Source of the DNA: Chara braunii
Taxonomy: Eukaryota; Streptophyta; Charophyceae; Charales; Characeae
Direction of reading: 5' to 3'
Length of the DNA stretch: 27,227 nt
NCBI GenBank assembly: GCA_003427395.1
Contig: BFEA01000028.1
Span: 1,012,857-1,040,083, forward strand
Shown: in pieces, positions 10,401 through 20,520 of the stretch
Numbering within the stretch: position 1 is the first letter of the stretch
Layout of the letters: each line of letters starts with the position of its first letter
Notes under the pieces: generated by a model
What the model saw: only the letters and a program-made list of their open reading frames with translations
The model's database searches: none
Told to the model about the DNA's origin: nothing
Position numbers and translations under genes: made by a program

Positions 10401-10821
10401 GAGGAAAGTCAAAATAGAAGAGGAGAAGGTCTGGAGAGGGAGAAGTTCGGCGTGGCCGCCGTACACTCACACCAGAAATAAATATCCGCAACAACAAAGG
10501 CGCATTCGCCGTTAATTCCAATATGGTCACCGGCCCGATCACCCACTCAACTCCGATCATCAATCCTCATACCCGCACCGACGGTCCCGNCCGCCGTGNG
10601 CTAACTCCCACCANTGCAATCGTCACCCCGCCGACGTAAACTCGACTCGGCTCGCCCANATCCCANAGTCCGTCGTGGNGATCAAGCACGCAACCGACCA
10701 GCCTATCGTCAGCCCNACAGGACTTTCCGACTCGCATCACCCCNCTCTGCCTAGCCACTGCTTCCCGGAAGCTGACTTAGGAGTNGAGAACGTAAGAGAG
10801 ATTTGCGGACGCGCTTGCGGG

Positions 10822-10828
10822 TTTTATA
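10822..10828 (-). promoter_or_regulatory. TATA-like box in the element 1 LTR
   Basis: The minus strand reads CTATAAAACCC in the sense orientation of the element. If it is used, transcription would start about 30 bases further (near 10795), giving a U3 of about 0.93 kb and a long R/U5. The motif is canonical, but its use is inferred. Confidence 0.4.
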
Positions 10829-11734
10829 GTTGCGATAGGGGAGATAGAAGGGGGAGAAGGCGACNAGAAAGNTGAGGTNTAAGAGGAGAAGCAGGAGGAG
10901 AAGACTTTGAGAAGAGTGCTCTACGAACGCCATGTTGATCCCTCGAAACTCAAGGTTCAACCAATCAGATTCGTCGCGCAATAGGAAGGTCCTATTGATC
11001 NGCGCACCTGATTGGCGAGCGGGAGTTATCGATGGATNGACCGGGCGTCGTACGCCAGACTCAGAGGGTGAGAAGAGAAAAGGCGCGAGAAGTAGCGCAA
11101 GACGGGTCCAAGATTCAGATGATCAAGAAAGGGAAATGGGCGCGCAAAAAGCAAGGTCGGAGAGAAAGAGAGAGAGAAGGAAAACAGTTACGGGGAGAGA
11201 GAAAAAGGAGGGAGAAGGGAAGGGAGGCGCAGGAGGGAGCGATGCGGGGGACAGAGAGGAGAAAGCTTGCATACGCGGCGTCGTCAACAAAAAGAGAGAA
11301 AAAGGCACCGAAACAGTTANAGCTTGCTTCTATCCTAATTCAAAATTGAAATCACCATATCCGCGCGCGAAAAAGCGACGCGGGAAAAGAAAATCCTACG
11401 CCTATTCGTATTCACGCAAAATTCCGAGAGTTTTCCTCGACGCGACCAAGAATATTCATACATACGAAAAGGACACGTCGAAGTTCCGCTTATCTCGGAA
11501 TTCCCAACTGTCGGGCCCAATTCTTTGTGTGCTTGCTAAGGCGCACGTAAATTCCCATGTATTTCCCGACTTGCAAAAAGGAAAAACAGAACGTGAAAAT
11601 CGAAAAGAGCTTCCAAAAAAAGAGAAATGCGGCATCCGAAAACAAGAAAACAAAAAGGGTTTGTAATGGGGCTGGTATGATACAGAAACAGGGGTACGAA
11701 AGATCGCATAGGTTTCGGGGAGTAGCTCGTCACA

Positions 11735-12384
11735 TACCACTCACAACCTCGTTCCCCAACTCACAGATGCCGCATGCACCCAAGGACCACCATGCGCCCC
11801 ATCCAGCATACAACAGCGCAGCTCGGCTATGGCTGCCTGCTCCCTCCTGCTCGCCCGTGAGCCTGGCCAGCGTTAGCGCAGCAGCGCTTGCGCAGCATGC
11901 AGCCAGTGCCCGAATGCCAAAAGCGTGGGCAGGCCCTTCCCTATATCGAAGTGGCCTGCTGCTGCGTGCTGTGCTGCGGTACTGGGCCCCGACACAGAAG
12001 CTTCCGATAGGCCCAGGGAGGTTGAGCCTCAATCCGAAGGGAACAGGCCCAGGGCCTGAGGCGGTTACCAGCACCCAACTGCCCTCAGGCTTTGTTCGTC
12101 CACTTTGTGTATCCGGCCCAGGCCTTGNCAGGCCCAGGGCCTGAGGCGGTTACCAGCACCCAACTGCCCTCAGGCTTTGTTCGTCCACTTTGTGTATCCG
12201 GCCCAGGCCTTGCCTCAGTTACACGCAATGAAGGCAGCCTGGGCCTGGGTGCTTCCAAGTTGAACCGACTGCGTAGTAGTCCAAAATAGGCCTCTTGAGG
12301 TCTGTCGAGCCTGCCTTCACTTAGGGCAGCCAACGTTGTTGCAAAGAGGGCCGAGTAGGGCTTATCGAGGCCTTGTGCCTCGCA
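11735..12384 (-). repeat. Element 2, 3' LTR (partial)
   Basis: This matches 19644-20244 and begins TGCGAGGC on the minus strand, directly after the polypurine tract. It contains an 85-bp tandem duplication (12044-12128 and 12129-12213) absent from the 5' LTR, with an N at the junction. The distal part is missing because element 1 was inserted at 11734/11735. ORFs here are shadows of GC-rich LTR sequence. Confidence 0.88.
12044..12213. repeat. 85-bp tandem duplication in the element 2 3' LTR
   Basis: Two essentially identical units begin at 12044 and 12129. The other LTR has the unit once (about 19961-20045). The base at 12128, the junction, is N, so this could be a true duplication or an assembly error. 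Confidence 0.85.
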
Positions 12385-12395
12385 TTCCCTCCTCC
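12385..12395 (-). promoter_or_regulatory. Element 2 polypurine tract
   Basis: The minus strand reads GGAGGAGGGAA immediately before the TG that starts the 3' LTR. This primes plus-strand cDNA synthesis. It begins only about 15 bases after the pol stop codon. Confidence 0.85.
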
Positions 12396-12410
12396 ATACT
12401 TCGCTAGTCC

Positions 12411-15400
12411 TCAGTCTTCGATAATCTGGCGCTTTCCTTTCCATAGAGACTTCTTGTAGTGAGTGACTACCTGTGGAGCGGTCTGCATCTGTTCCTCCCT
12501 TGTGAACCATCTGTCCTCCTTTGGATCAGTGTGATGTCTGAACCGAACTCGATACTGCAGCTTCGGTTTCGGAGGACGTCCTCTGCCTGTTGGTCTTGGA
12601 ACTGGCATCTCCCTATGGTCAACAATGTCGTCGATGTCGACCTCTCCATCCATGGTTGGGGGCAGCATAGAACGTCGAGAGGGAAACTGGTCAGTTTCTT
12701 TGAATGGTGCAAGCTTGGAGGCGTGATAGACAGGGTAAGTGCGGAGATGACCAGGGATCCGAATGACATAGGATGGCCCATCCAGATCTTCCCCAACAAC
12801 ATCTAGAACCTCCCATGGTCCAAAGTACTGTGGCATGAGCTTACGGGAGATCCCGTGCTCCTGTCCCAGTTCTGAGGATTTTACCCAGACTTCGTCCCCT
12901 ACCTGAAATGTAGAAGGACGGCGGTGCTTGTTCTCAGTTTCTATCATTGTCGCCTGTGCCTTATGCATCTGTTCTACTGCCTGTTGCATCAGTTGTTCAT
13001 AGCGATAGGCAAACTCAAGGGTGTCGGGTGCAGCAGTTGACTGATTGTTAGGTATTAGAAAGTCTAGGGGCAGTCTGGGCTTGAAAGTCACTAGCAGACT
13101 ATTAGGACTTACTCAAGTTGCGTTGTGCACAGCATTGTTATACAGGCTGGCGATGAGAGCAAGTTTCTCATCCCAGTCCACCTGATTGGGCTTGATGTAA
13201 TGCCGCAACAGGTGTTGAACAGCGCGATTGAATTGCTCTGCTTGGCCATTGGCCTCGGGATGGTTCCCAGAAGTCATCTGCAGCTGTGTTCCCTGTTCTG
13301 CAACTGCAGCCTTCCACAACTCACTTGTGAATCGGACATCCCTGTCACTAACAATAGACTTTGGGAGCCCAAAGTCTCTGACCCAGTTCTCTTTGAAGAG
13401 TCTAATCACATACTCGGTCTTCGCTGTCTCCGGCATTGCAACTAACCTAGCGTACTTACTAAACCTATCCATGATAACAAAGATGTGTCTCATTCCACTC
13501 TTGTTGGTGACCAGCGTGTCCATGAAGTCCATAGACAGACTTTCACCGGGCCTTTTCGGAATCGGAAGGCGCTTGAGGAGCCCAAGAGGGGCCTGTGTAC
13601 GGGGCTTGTCTCTCTGACAGACCTGACAAGTCTCCACGTACAGCTTGGCATCTCTCATCATTGTGGGCCACCAGAACCGCTGCAACAGATTGGCTGCAGT
13701 CTTCTTGAAGCCAAAATGTCCGGTGGCATCGTGACACTCGCTTAGAAATAAACTACGCAAAGACTCTCTATTTGGCACACACAGACGTTTATTCCCTTCC
13801 TTCTCAAGGAACAGCAGGCCATTGACCAGCTCAAACTCGACAGAAGTGATTTTATCCTTCGCCTTGAGTCTGCGAATGATCTCAGACATAAACTGATCCT
13901 TGCGATAGGCTTCCACCATAGAGTGAGTAACATCGTCCGCAAGCCCAAACTCAGTGATCAGCGCACCGGAGAAGTCAGGCCTACGCGATAGTGCATCAGC
14001 AACCATGTTGTACTCGCCCTTGATGTACTGGGGCTCAAAGTCATACTGCTCTATGACTTCAATCCAACGCTTCAGGGCGTCGGAGAGCATAGGTTGGGTT
14101 CTCATCCACTTCAGGGTCTAGTGATCAGTCCTGACGTAGAAGAACCTCCCAAGGAGATAGTGCCTCCAATGGGTGAGCGCCTTGTAGATCGCATAGAGCT
14201 CTTTTTCATTGGTGGACTTAGCCAACTTCTGAGAGGGCATCTTTTTGGACATGTGCTCTACCGGCCTCAACTTTTTCCCCTCCTGTTGCGCAAGTACGGC
14301 GCCTATGCCATATTGGCTAGCGTCCGTAGTTACTACGAAAGGTTTTTCATGATCAGGAAGTTTCAAGACCTCATGGTGTGTCAACGCATGCTTCAGTTGT
14401 CTAAAAGCAGCCTCACACCTATCTGTCCACTCCCATGGGGTGTCAAGGCGAGTCAGGTCCGTTAAAGGGCCGGCCACTATGCTGTAATTCTAAACAAAAT
14501 TGCGGTAGTAGCCTGTCATCCCTAAGAAGGACCTCATCTCAGTCACAGACTGAGGACGTGGCCAGTCACGAATGCTGGCCACCTTCGCGTCATCGGGCTT
14601 CAATCCCTCCGCGGAAATCTCATGACCCAAGTACAAGATACGGGTGTGGCCAAACTCGCACTTCTCACCGTTAATCTTGAACTTGTGTTGTCTAAGGAGA
14701 CTAAGGACTTTATACAAATGCGCCACATGCTCCTCGACAGTCCTACTAAAGATAAGTATGTCATCGAGGTAGACGATGACAAACTTGTCCAAGTAGTCAT
14801 GAAAGATCCGATTCATAGCGTGCTGAAAGGTGCCACGAGCATTGCAAAGGCTGAAAGGCATCACCACAAACTCGTACAGATCATACCTGGTCTGAAAAGC
14901 GGTTTTGTGTTGATCCTCGGGTCAGATTGCAATCTGATGGTACCCAGACTTCAGATCTATCTTACTGAAGTACCGACACCCTTGCACTCTATCTAGCAAA
15001 TCGTCGATGCGCGGTAGGGGTTCTCTGTTCTTGACGGTGATGGCATTGAGGCCCCTATAATCAATGCACATCCTCAAAGTGCCCCCCTTCTTTGGTACGA
15101 ATAAGACTGAAGAACCATAGGGAGAGACACTCGGTCGGATCCACCCCTTCTCTATGAGTTCCGTGAGTTGCTGGCGAAGCTTGTCAAGCTCGTCTTGAGA
15201 CATCCGATAGATCCTACCCTTCGGGATGCTAGACCCTGGGATAATCTCTATCGCGTGGATGACCTCCCTCTCAACAACCCCTGTCGGCTCTTCAAATAGA
15301 TCAGGGTACTTAGCAACTACTCCCTCTATCTCCGACGACATTTTCACCGGCTCGCCTGTGGCAGAGACATAAACTAGATACATACCCTCCTCCTGATTTT

Positions 15401-16019
15401 GCTTATAGTAATTATAGAACGCGGCCGCACACATGCACCCGTAGGACTCGATTAGACTACTAGCCTTGAATTTACGTAATCTGGTGGTCCCTCCACCTGG
15501 CAAAGTGTGTTTGACCACTTTTCGGTCCCAGTCAAACTGGGGTTGTGCCACAGAGAGGTAGTACATACCTAACAAGATATCCATGGGGAGATCATCGCTC
15601 ACTAGGAACGAGACACGATGTCTCAGTTCCCCTCCCGCGTACGGGAAACAACACTCAACATCCTGAAGGTAGTCGTTGACTACCATGCGCTGTTTGTTGG
15701 CATAGGTCGACTCCACAGGTCGACTTGAGTGCTGCACTTGCCCTTGTAAGCGCAGCCTCTCAACGCATGCGCGACTAATGAAGTTTCGTGTCGAGCAAGT
15801 GTCATAATAGGCCCCGGCCTTGCGGCCGCCAATGACCACCTCGCTGACGAACATCTCACCCTTAGGGGCTTTGACCAGTGTCGTCCAAGAAGCTAGCGGG
15901 TCTGATCTAGACCACTCCTCCCCTAGCTCCTTTAAGGACTCAAACACATTCATCGAACAGAGGCTCGATGGGTCAGAATGTGTTTGCGAGACGACTATGG
16001 AGTCAGTAGCTCGGGCCAT
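12411..16019 (-). pseudogene. Element 2 pol: protease-RT-RNase H-integrase-chromodomain
   Basis: One frame from ATG 16019 to TGA 12411-12413 encodes the whole polyprotein. The protease has [12 protein letters not shown], with Cys where Gly is usual, and [10 protein letters not shown]. The RT has [33 protein letters not shown] and the active site YLDD. RNase H has FVVTTDASQYGIGAVLAQ. The integrase has a His-x4-His and Cys-x2-Cys zinc site (CHDATGH, CQVC) and a catalytic triad in VIMDRFSKY, VSDRDVRF and NGQAEQFNR with 35 residues between the last two. After the integrase comes a GPY/F-type module (QYFGPWEVL, PVYHASKLAPF) and a chromodomain-like end (about 12660-12440) with the aromatic pattern YRVRFRHH...RWFTREE. 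Four nonsense codons break it: 14922-14924 (TGA), 14490-14492 (TAG), 14118-14120 (TAG) and 13113-13115 (TGA). No frameshift is seen. Confidence 0.93.
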
Positions 16020-16076
16020 CTCTCTCGATGGTGAGGGTGTCCACCACCTCAACCCTAGCAGGAACAACTACTATTC

Positions 16077-18030
16077 CTACTGGCCCGACGTGTTTCTCAG
16101 AGCGGTGCCAGAACTGCTGGCCACATTGCTACCAACGGGAGTGGAGGATCCCAACGCCTGCCCCATCGTAGGCGGGATCTTCTCGGTCACCTTTTTGTTA
16201 CGGCACTTGAATTGGTTATGACCATATTGGCCACAACGAATGCAAGCTTGCCGGGTGTACCGGTCTCTCCACACGTCCTCTATGAGACCCGCTTTCTCCC
16301 ATGGAGGAGCATTGGGGTCAACTTGACTCCTTGACCGGGAATTTCCACGGCGTCTACTGGCCGCCTTACCTTTCTGTGCTACGGCAGCGACTACACCCCC
16401 TGAAGCCTCTACACTGCCAGCCTCTGAACCTACTCCCGCCTGGAACTCGTCATCCAACTCAATGGTAGAACCATCGTTGTCGACGAACATAATGCGGCCC
16501 TTCGCCTTCCAGTTGGGAGGCAGTGACTTCTTCCTACCATCCGTCGTGGGATTATGTCCATGCCTTATCTTTGCTTCAAGGTCTAGGGGCTTCTTGCTAA
16601 ACGAGGGAAAGTTGTGCGTAGTGATGTTGACCTCACCTGCCAACTGATTCCTGAGAGGCATGGGAAAGCATCTCAGGGAGGAGGTGAGTAAGACCTGGCG
16701 GTCATAGCGCACCCCAGGGACACAGATCAGACGCTCTACAGTGCCTGTGGCCTCCCTTACTAACTTAAACTGCGGAGTATGCAGTGTCAGGATCACATCA
16801 GTAGCCTTTTGGGCTTCCTGAGGATCACGCCACCTGTCTTCCACCAACTTGAGGAAGTCATCCAATTTCTGGGTGACAGCCCAAGCGCGAAAGTTGTGAC
16901 CGTACCCCTGTAGCTGCACTAAGCCACTCAACCATCGTGCTGCACTCCCCTCTAGATAAGAGGCAGCCACAAGCACTTCCTCGTGCGGCAAGGTAAGTTT
17001 GCACTTGACATAGACCGACACTGCCCTCAACCAAGTGTCGAGGTCTTCGCCCCTCTTATCCCCTGTGAAGGTGGTTTCGGAGCGGCAATGACCGTCTTTG
17101 GTACCCACTGACTTTGTCCCGGTCCCTGCATCAGTCCAGGTTGTGGACCCTGTGGTGCAGGCTGCTGCACTGACTGTGTACCCTGCTGCTGTGCAGGCTG
17201 CGAGACAGCAGGCTGCCCGCTCACGACAACCTGCGACGGAGGTTGGGAAAACACTGTCTGTACAGGAATCTGCGCACTAGGACCTGCTGAGAACCCTCCT
17301 GCTAATGGCATGCCCAGGGAAACGGTCTAGACCGATGCTGGAGCTGTATATGGGGATACCCCAGTCACCGGTGGGACAAAAGGAGAAGGATGTACAACGG
17401 GCCACGCACTGGGCCCGGACATTGATGGTGCCGCCTGCATTCGCCCGACTAACACAGCCAGACTCTGTTGGATGTCCTGTAAGATCTCCATTTGGTGATC
17501 TTGCGTCTCTACTACACTTAACAAGACCGACAGTATGGTCCTCACATCATCCTCCATCTCCGCTGGGTCCATCTCCTCTAACTCACAAATGTTCGCTTGC
17601 CTCCGCTGCATCCTGACTCTTCTTCTAATCATTCTCTCTTTCTCTGCCTTAATCTCACCCAAAGCCTGTTGTAGCTGTGCCTCGCGAAAAGCAGCTCGCT
17701 GTATGGCGACCTCCTCGGGAGTCATCACTAGCTTGCCATTACGCCAGTGGACTGACTCAAGGTCTGCGCGACCGTTGACCTTACAGATCCTGAACTACTA
17801 GCCTGAGAAGTCTGCTGCGCAGCAGTGGCCAAGACTGCTGAAGTGGCGGCCTCGCTTACGAATGCCCTGCTTGCCTCTGCGGCCCTAGCTCTTCTCTGTT
17901 GCTGCTGCCTCTCTCTCTGTTGGCGGAACAAGTATTTGTCGCCCTCTGGTCCTAATGCCAAATGGGTAATCGGGCGTCTAGCCGATCGCAAGAGTCGGTC
18001 GTCTGGTTGTGGAACCTCCCGGTCACTCAT
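16077..18030 (-). pseudogene. Element 2 gag
   Basis: ATG at 18030 begins an Arg/Gln/Ala-rich N-terminus. After a frameshift near 17760 comes a likely coiled-coil segment (Glu, Arg, Gln, Met and Leu-rich, about 17700-17430). A Pro/Gln/Val-rich linker follows, broken by TAG 17327-17329. A second frameshift near 17100 leads into the capsid domain (DLDTWLRAVSVYVKCKLTL, YLEGSAARWLSGL) and a CCHC knuckle near 16203-16245 (CIRCGQYGHNQFKC). Gag packages the RNA into particles. The frame closes at TAG 16077-16079, with two further TAG codons at 16071-16073 and 16068-16070. Pol then lies in the same frame, 58 bases on. A stop-separated same-frame gag and pol suggests reinitiation or readthrough rather than frameshifting. 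Confidence 0.88.
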
Positions 18031-19288
18031 AAGCTACAGTATTGTACAGTACCTGCACTAGGACACTCAAGCGATGCCTACCGCAGTGACATGTTCAGAC
18101 CGATGTATAATAAAATAAAATAAATAATCGGCGGCTATGTCAGAGACTATACATTCAGGTCCAACAGATAAGTTCAGATTCCTACAAACAAAACTATTTC
18201 AGTTTTACTAGTTCTCGAACAGAATGCACAATGAACAGAAAACAGTTCTAATATGCTGTCTGTCAGATGTTAATGGTTGTACATCTAACTAATCAAAACA
18301 TAAAAATAGAATCATTTGTATGGGTTGGGACAGTATGGAAATTTTCCCGAACTTATCACCTGAGATCTACCCCTCCCTCAGTTCCTCTTGAATGTCGCTT
18401 GATGTCAACCTCCCTGAGCCATCCAGAGAGCAGTGCGTGTCTAAAGGTGCGCAATCGGCCCACCCCTGTGGCCCGAGTCCTGCTGAGCTGGCCAGCTCTA
18501 GCACATTGTTTATCCTCGCGTGTACCAAGCCTTACACGGATGGGCTGATCAAGAGGCTATTTAAAGACCGCCCCCAAGTGTCCTCAGGAATTATTTAACG
18601 TCGCAAACAGGACGACTATCACAGCCAATGGTTTCCCCTGCCGGTGTTTATTTATAGACGCCCGGTTCTCGTCTCCCACATAGGGCTGGCCTGCCCCTCA
18701 GAACCCATCTAACAGCACAGCGAGCCGAACAAAGGACAAGCAGCAAAGCATGCGTGCTCTACTCCCGGTGGGTTGGCATGGTAACCTTGACCCAGTGCTT
18801 CGTCCAGAGCCCTTCAAAAAGCTCCGCCCATCCTCCCCCTGATGCTCCACGTGAACATTGCCGACTCTCAAGGTTGAGCGCACTCGACTGCTCACAATGA
18901 GAGGACTCTCAAGACGGAACACACATCCTCACGATTAGAAGTGTCGAAGAGGGTAGATAAGGTTAAGAGCAACATACCTCAAATAGCTGCCCCCAACAAC
19001 AGAGATAATCTCACCAGATGATCTGACGCTGATTGTGATGACCTTCATTGCTTCGGCAGAACCAACATTACACGTCGTTCCACCTCAGCACCAATCGCAC
19101 ATCAGATAGTTCTCATCACAATGTCCATAACCCATATTACACCTTCCTTGCGATACCCCTCACCTCCTGGGTCGCCACTTATCTTCGCCCTCCTCACTAC
19201 ACACGTCCCACGACACGGTCGCTCACCGCACACACCGCGTGCATGTACCGCATTAGGCAGAAGATAAGCGCCAGATTAGCGCACCGAA
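18031..19288 (-). other. Element 2 long leader between PBS and gag
   Basis: This 1.26-kb stretch carries no supported gene. Short frames exist (for example 18698-18922, minus), but none looks coding. It contains TATA-like sequences in the sense direction, TATAAATA at 18656-18649 and a TTTAAATA near 18560, and an A/T-rich patch near 18105-18130. The length is unusual for a leader. Confidence 0.6.
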
Positions 19289-19305
19289 CCACAACTTTGA
19301 TACCA
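19289..19305 (-). promoter_or_regulatory. Element 2 primer binding site
   Basis: The minus strand reads TGGTATCAAAGTTGTGG starting three bases after the LTR end (CA at 19309-19310). Its first eight bases equal those of plant initiator-Met primer sites. Position and spacing fit a tRNA primer for minus-strand cDNA synthesis. Confidence 0.75.
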
Positions 19306-19308
19306 AAT

Positions 19309-20244
19309 TGCAAGGAAGATGAGCGATAGCGAATTTCATAAATCAAACAACATCATACACATGAGACCAGGTAGTCGTGACCTCGAACCAAAAACAGAAT
19401 TGCATCACGAGTTTCACCAAATAAGAACACAGCAGAAGCTCATAATTGACAATGCTGGAATAGTCTCATCATCATCAACAAAGAACCAATGTCGGTATCC
19501 TATCTGGACCTCGGCGCCCAGACTACGAGTGGCAGATCCTATCTAACCTAATCTACAATGCCGCCGATGACGTCAACAACTTCACCGAAGTACGAGCAGA
19601 TCTCGGACAATGTCGTCGCCTCAAGCACCAGGTAAGTCTCTGGTACCACTCACAACCTCGTTCCCCAACTCACAGATGCCGCATGCACCCAAGGACCACC
19701 ATTCGCCCCATCCAGCATACAACAACACAGCTCGGCTATGGTTGCCTGCTCCTTCCTGCTCGCCCGTGAGCGCGTGAGCCTGACCAGCGTTAGCGCACCA
19801 GCACTTGCGCAGCATGCAGCCAGTGCCCGAATGCCAAAAGCGTGGGCAGGCCCTTCCCTATATCGAAGTGGCCTGCTGCTGCATGCTGTGCTGCGGTACT
19901 GGGCCCCGACACAGAAGCTTCAGGTAGGCCCAGGGAGGCTGAGCCTCAGTCCGAAGGGAACAGGCCCAGGGCCTGAGGCGGTTACCAGCACCCAACTGCC
20001 CTCAGGCTTTGTTCGTCCACTTTGTGTATCCGGCCCAGGCCTTGCCTCAGTTACATGTAATGAAAGGCAGCCTGGGCCTGGGTGCTTCCAACCGACTGGT
20101 GGTGCACAACTACCTGAATTTCCATAGTTGCGTAGTAGTCCAAAATAGGCCTCTTAAAGGTCTGTCGAGCCTACCTTCACTTAGGGCGGCCGACGCTGTT
20201 GCAAAGAGGGCCCAGTAGGGCTTATCAAGGCCTTGTGCCTCGCA
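19309..20244 (-). repeat. Element 2, 5' LTR (936 bp)
   Basis: On the minus strand the LTR begins TGCGAGG and ends CCTTGCA, giving imperfect 7-bp terminal inverted repeats. The portion 19644-20244 matches the 3' LTR copy at 11735-12384. The sequence has GC-rich, partly palindromic blocks of the CAGGCCCAGGGCCTG type. The right flank changes abruptly to AT-rich DNA. Frames crossing it, such as 19738-20127 on the plus strand, recur as shadows in the other LTR. Confidence 0.87.
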
Positions 20245-20520
20245 ATAAATAATAAAACATAAAAATTATAAAAATAATTGAATTATAAATTATAAAGAAT
20301 AAATAAGAAAATAAAAATCAAAACAAGTTAGTAAAAATAAACGATAAATAATAGAAATAATATGTATATATATAATTAAAAAAATAATAAAATATAAAAT
20401 ATAAAATAATACATAATAAAGTTTTTTATAATCAAAATAATATATAAAATAAATCTTTATACTAAAACATTGAAATTTACAAAAATAATAATAATAATAA
20501 TAATAGTAATGAAAAACGAA
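20245..20520. repeat. Very AT-rich low-complexity segment
   Basis: This is almost entirely A and T on the plus strand, with (ATA)n-like runs near 20482-20510. It starts exactly at the outer edge of the element 2 LTR. It could be the AT-rich target region into which element 2 inserted. The 113-codon minus frame here (20290-20631) is a Tyr/Phe/Ile-rich artefact of composition. Confidence 0.8.

Larger units (their letters stand above)
1..11734 (-). mobile_element. Element 1: Ty3/gypsy LTR retrotransposon with PHD finger and extra ORF (3' LTR cut by window edge)
   Basis: Read on the minus strand, the order is 5' LTR, PBS candidate, gag with CCHC knuckle, protease, RT, RNase H, PHD finger, integrase, extra ORF, 3' LTR. 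Protease, RT, RNase H and integrase in that order define Ty3/gypsy. Bases 1-472 repeat 11262-11734 in the same orientation, which shows the paired LTRs. The outer edge at 11734 ends in CA on the plus strand, as expected for a TG...CA LTR. By my hand alignment the two LTR segments differ at about 26 of 472 positions, mostly transitions. The coding region has at least eight nonsense codons and several frameshifts, so this copy is inactive. It sits inside the 3' LTR of element 2, so it is the younger of the two. Confidence 0.9.
9027..11734 (-). repeat. Element 1, 5' LTR (about 2.7 kb)
   Basis: The right edge at 11734 is set by homology with 1-472 and by the CA end. The left edge is inferred: TG at 9027 (or 9048) lies just beyond the PBS candidate, giving an LTR with TGTG...CACA ends. 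Only 11262-11734 can be compared with the 3' LTR in this window, so the rest is assigned by position. The LTR contains GA-rich simple sequence (about 10360-10400), a TATA-like motif near 10822-10828, and most of the ambiguous N bases of the window (between 9455 and 11320). Confidence 0.7.
11735..20244 (-). mobile_element. Element 2: Ty3/gypsy chromovirus (3' LTR interrupted by element 1)
   Basis: On the minus strand this has 5' LTR (20244-19309), PBS (19305-19289), a 1.26-kb leader, gag with CCHC knuckle, and protease, RT, RNase H, integrase and chromodomain in order. A polypurine tract follows (12395-12385), then the start of the 3' LTR (12384-11735). The integrase precedes a chromodomain, which places it with the chromoviruses. 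Both LTR copies match between 11735-12384 and 19644-20244 with roughly 4-5% base differences plus indels. The 3' LTR stops at the edge of the element 1 LTR, so its remainder should lie left of this window. The copy carries several nonsense codons and frameshifts. Confidence 0.92.

Noticed and set aside
11557-12144. Plus-strand frame across the LTR junction, and its relative at 19738-20127
   Set aside because: These are shadows of GC-rich LTR sequence; the first crosses the element 1/element 2 boundary and cannot be a conserved gene.
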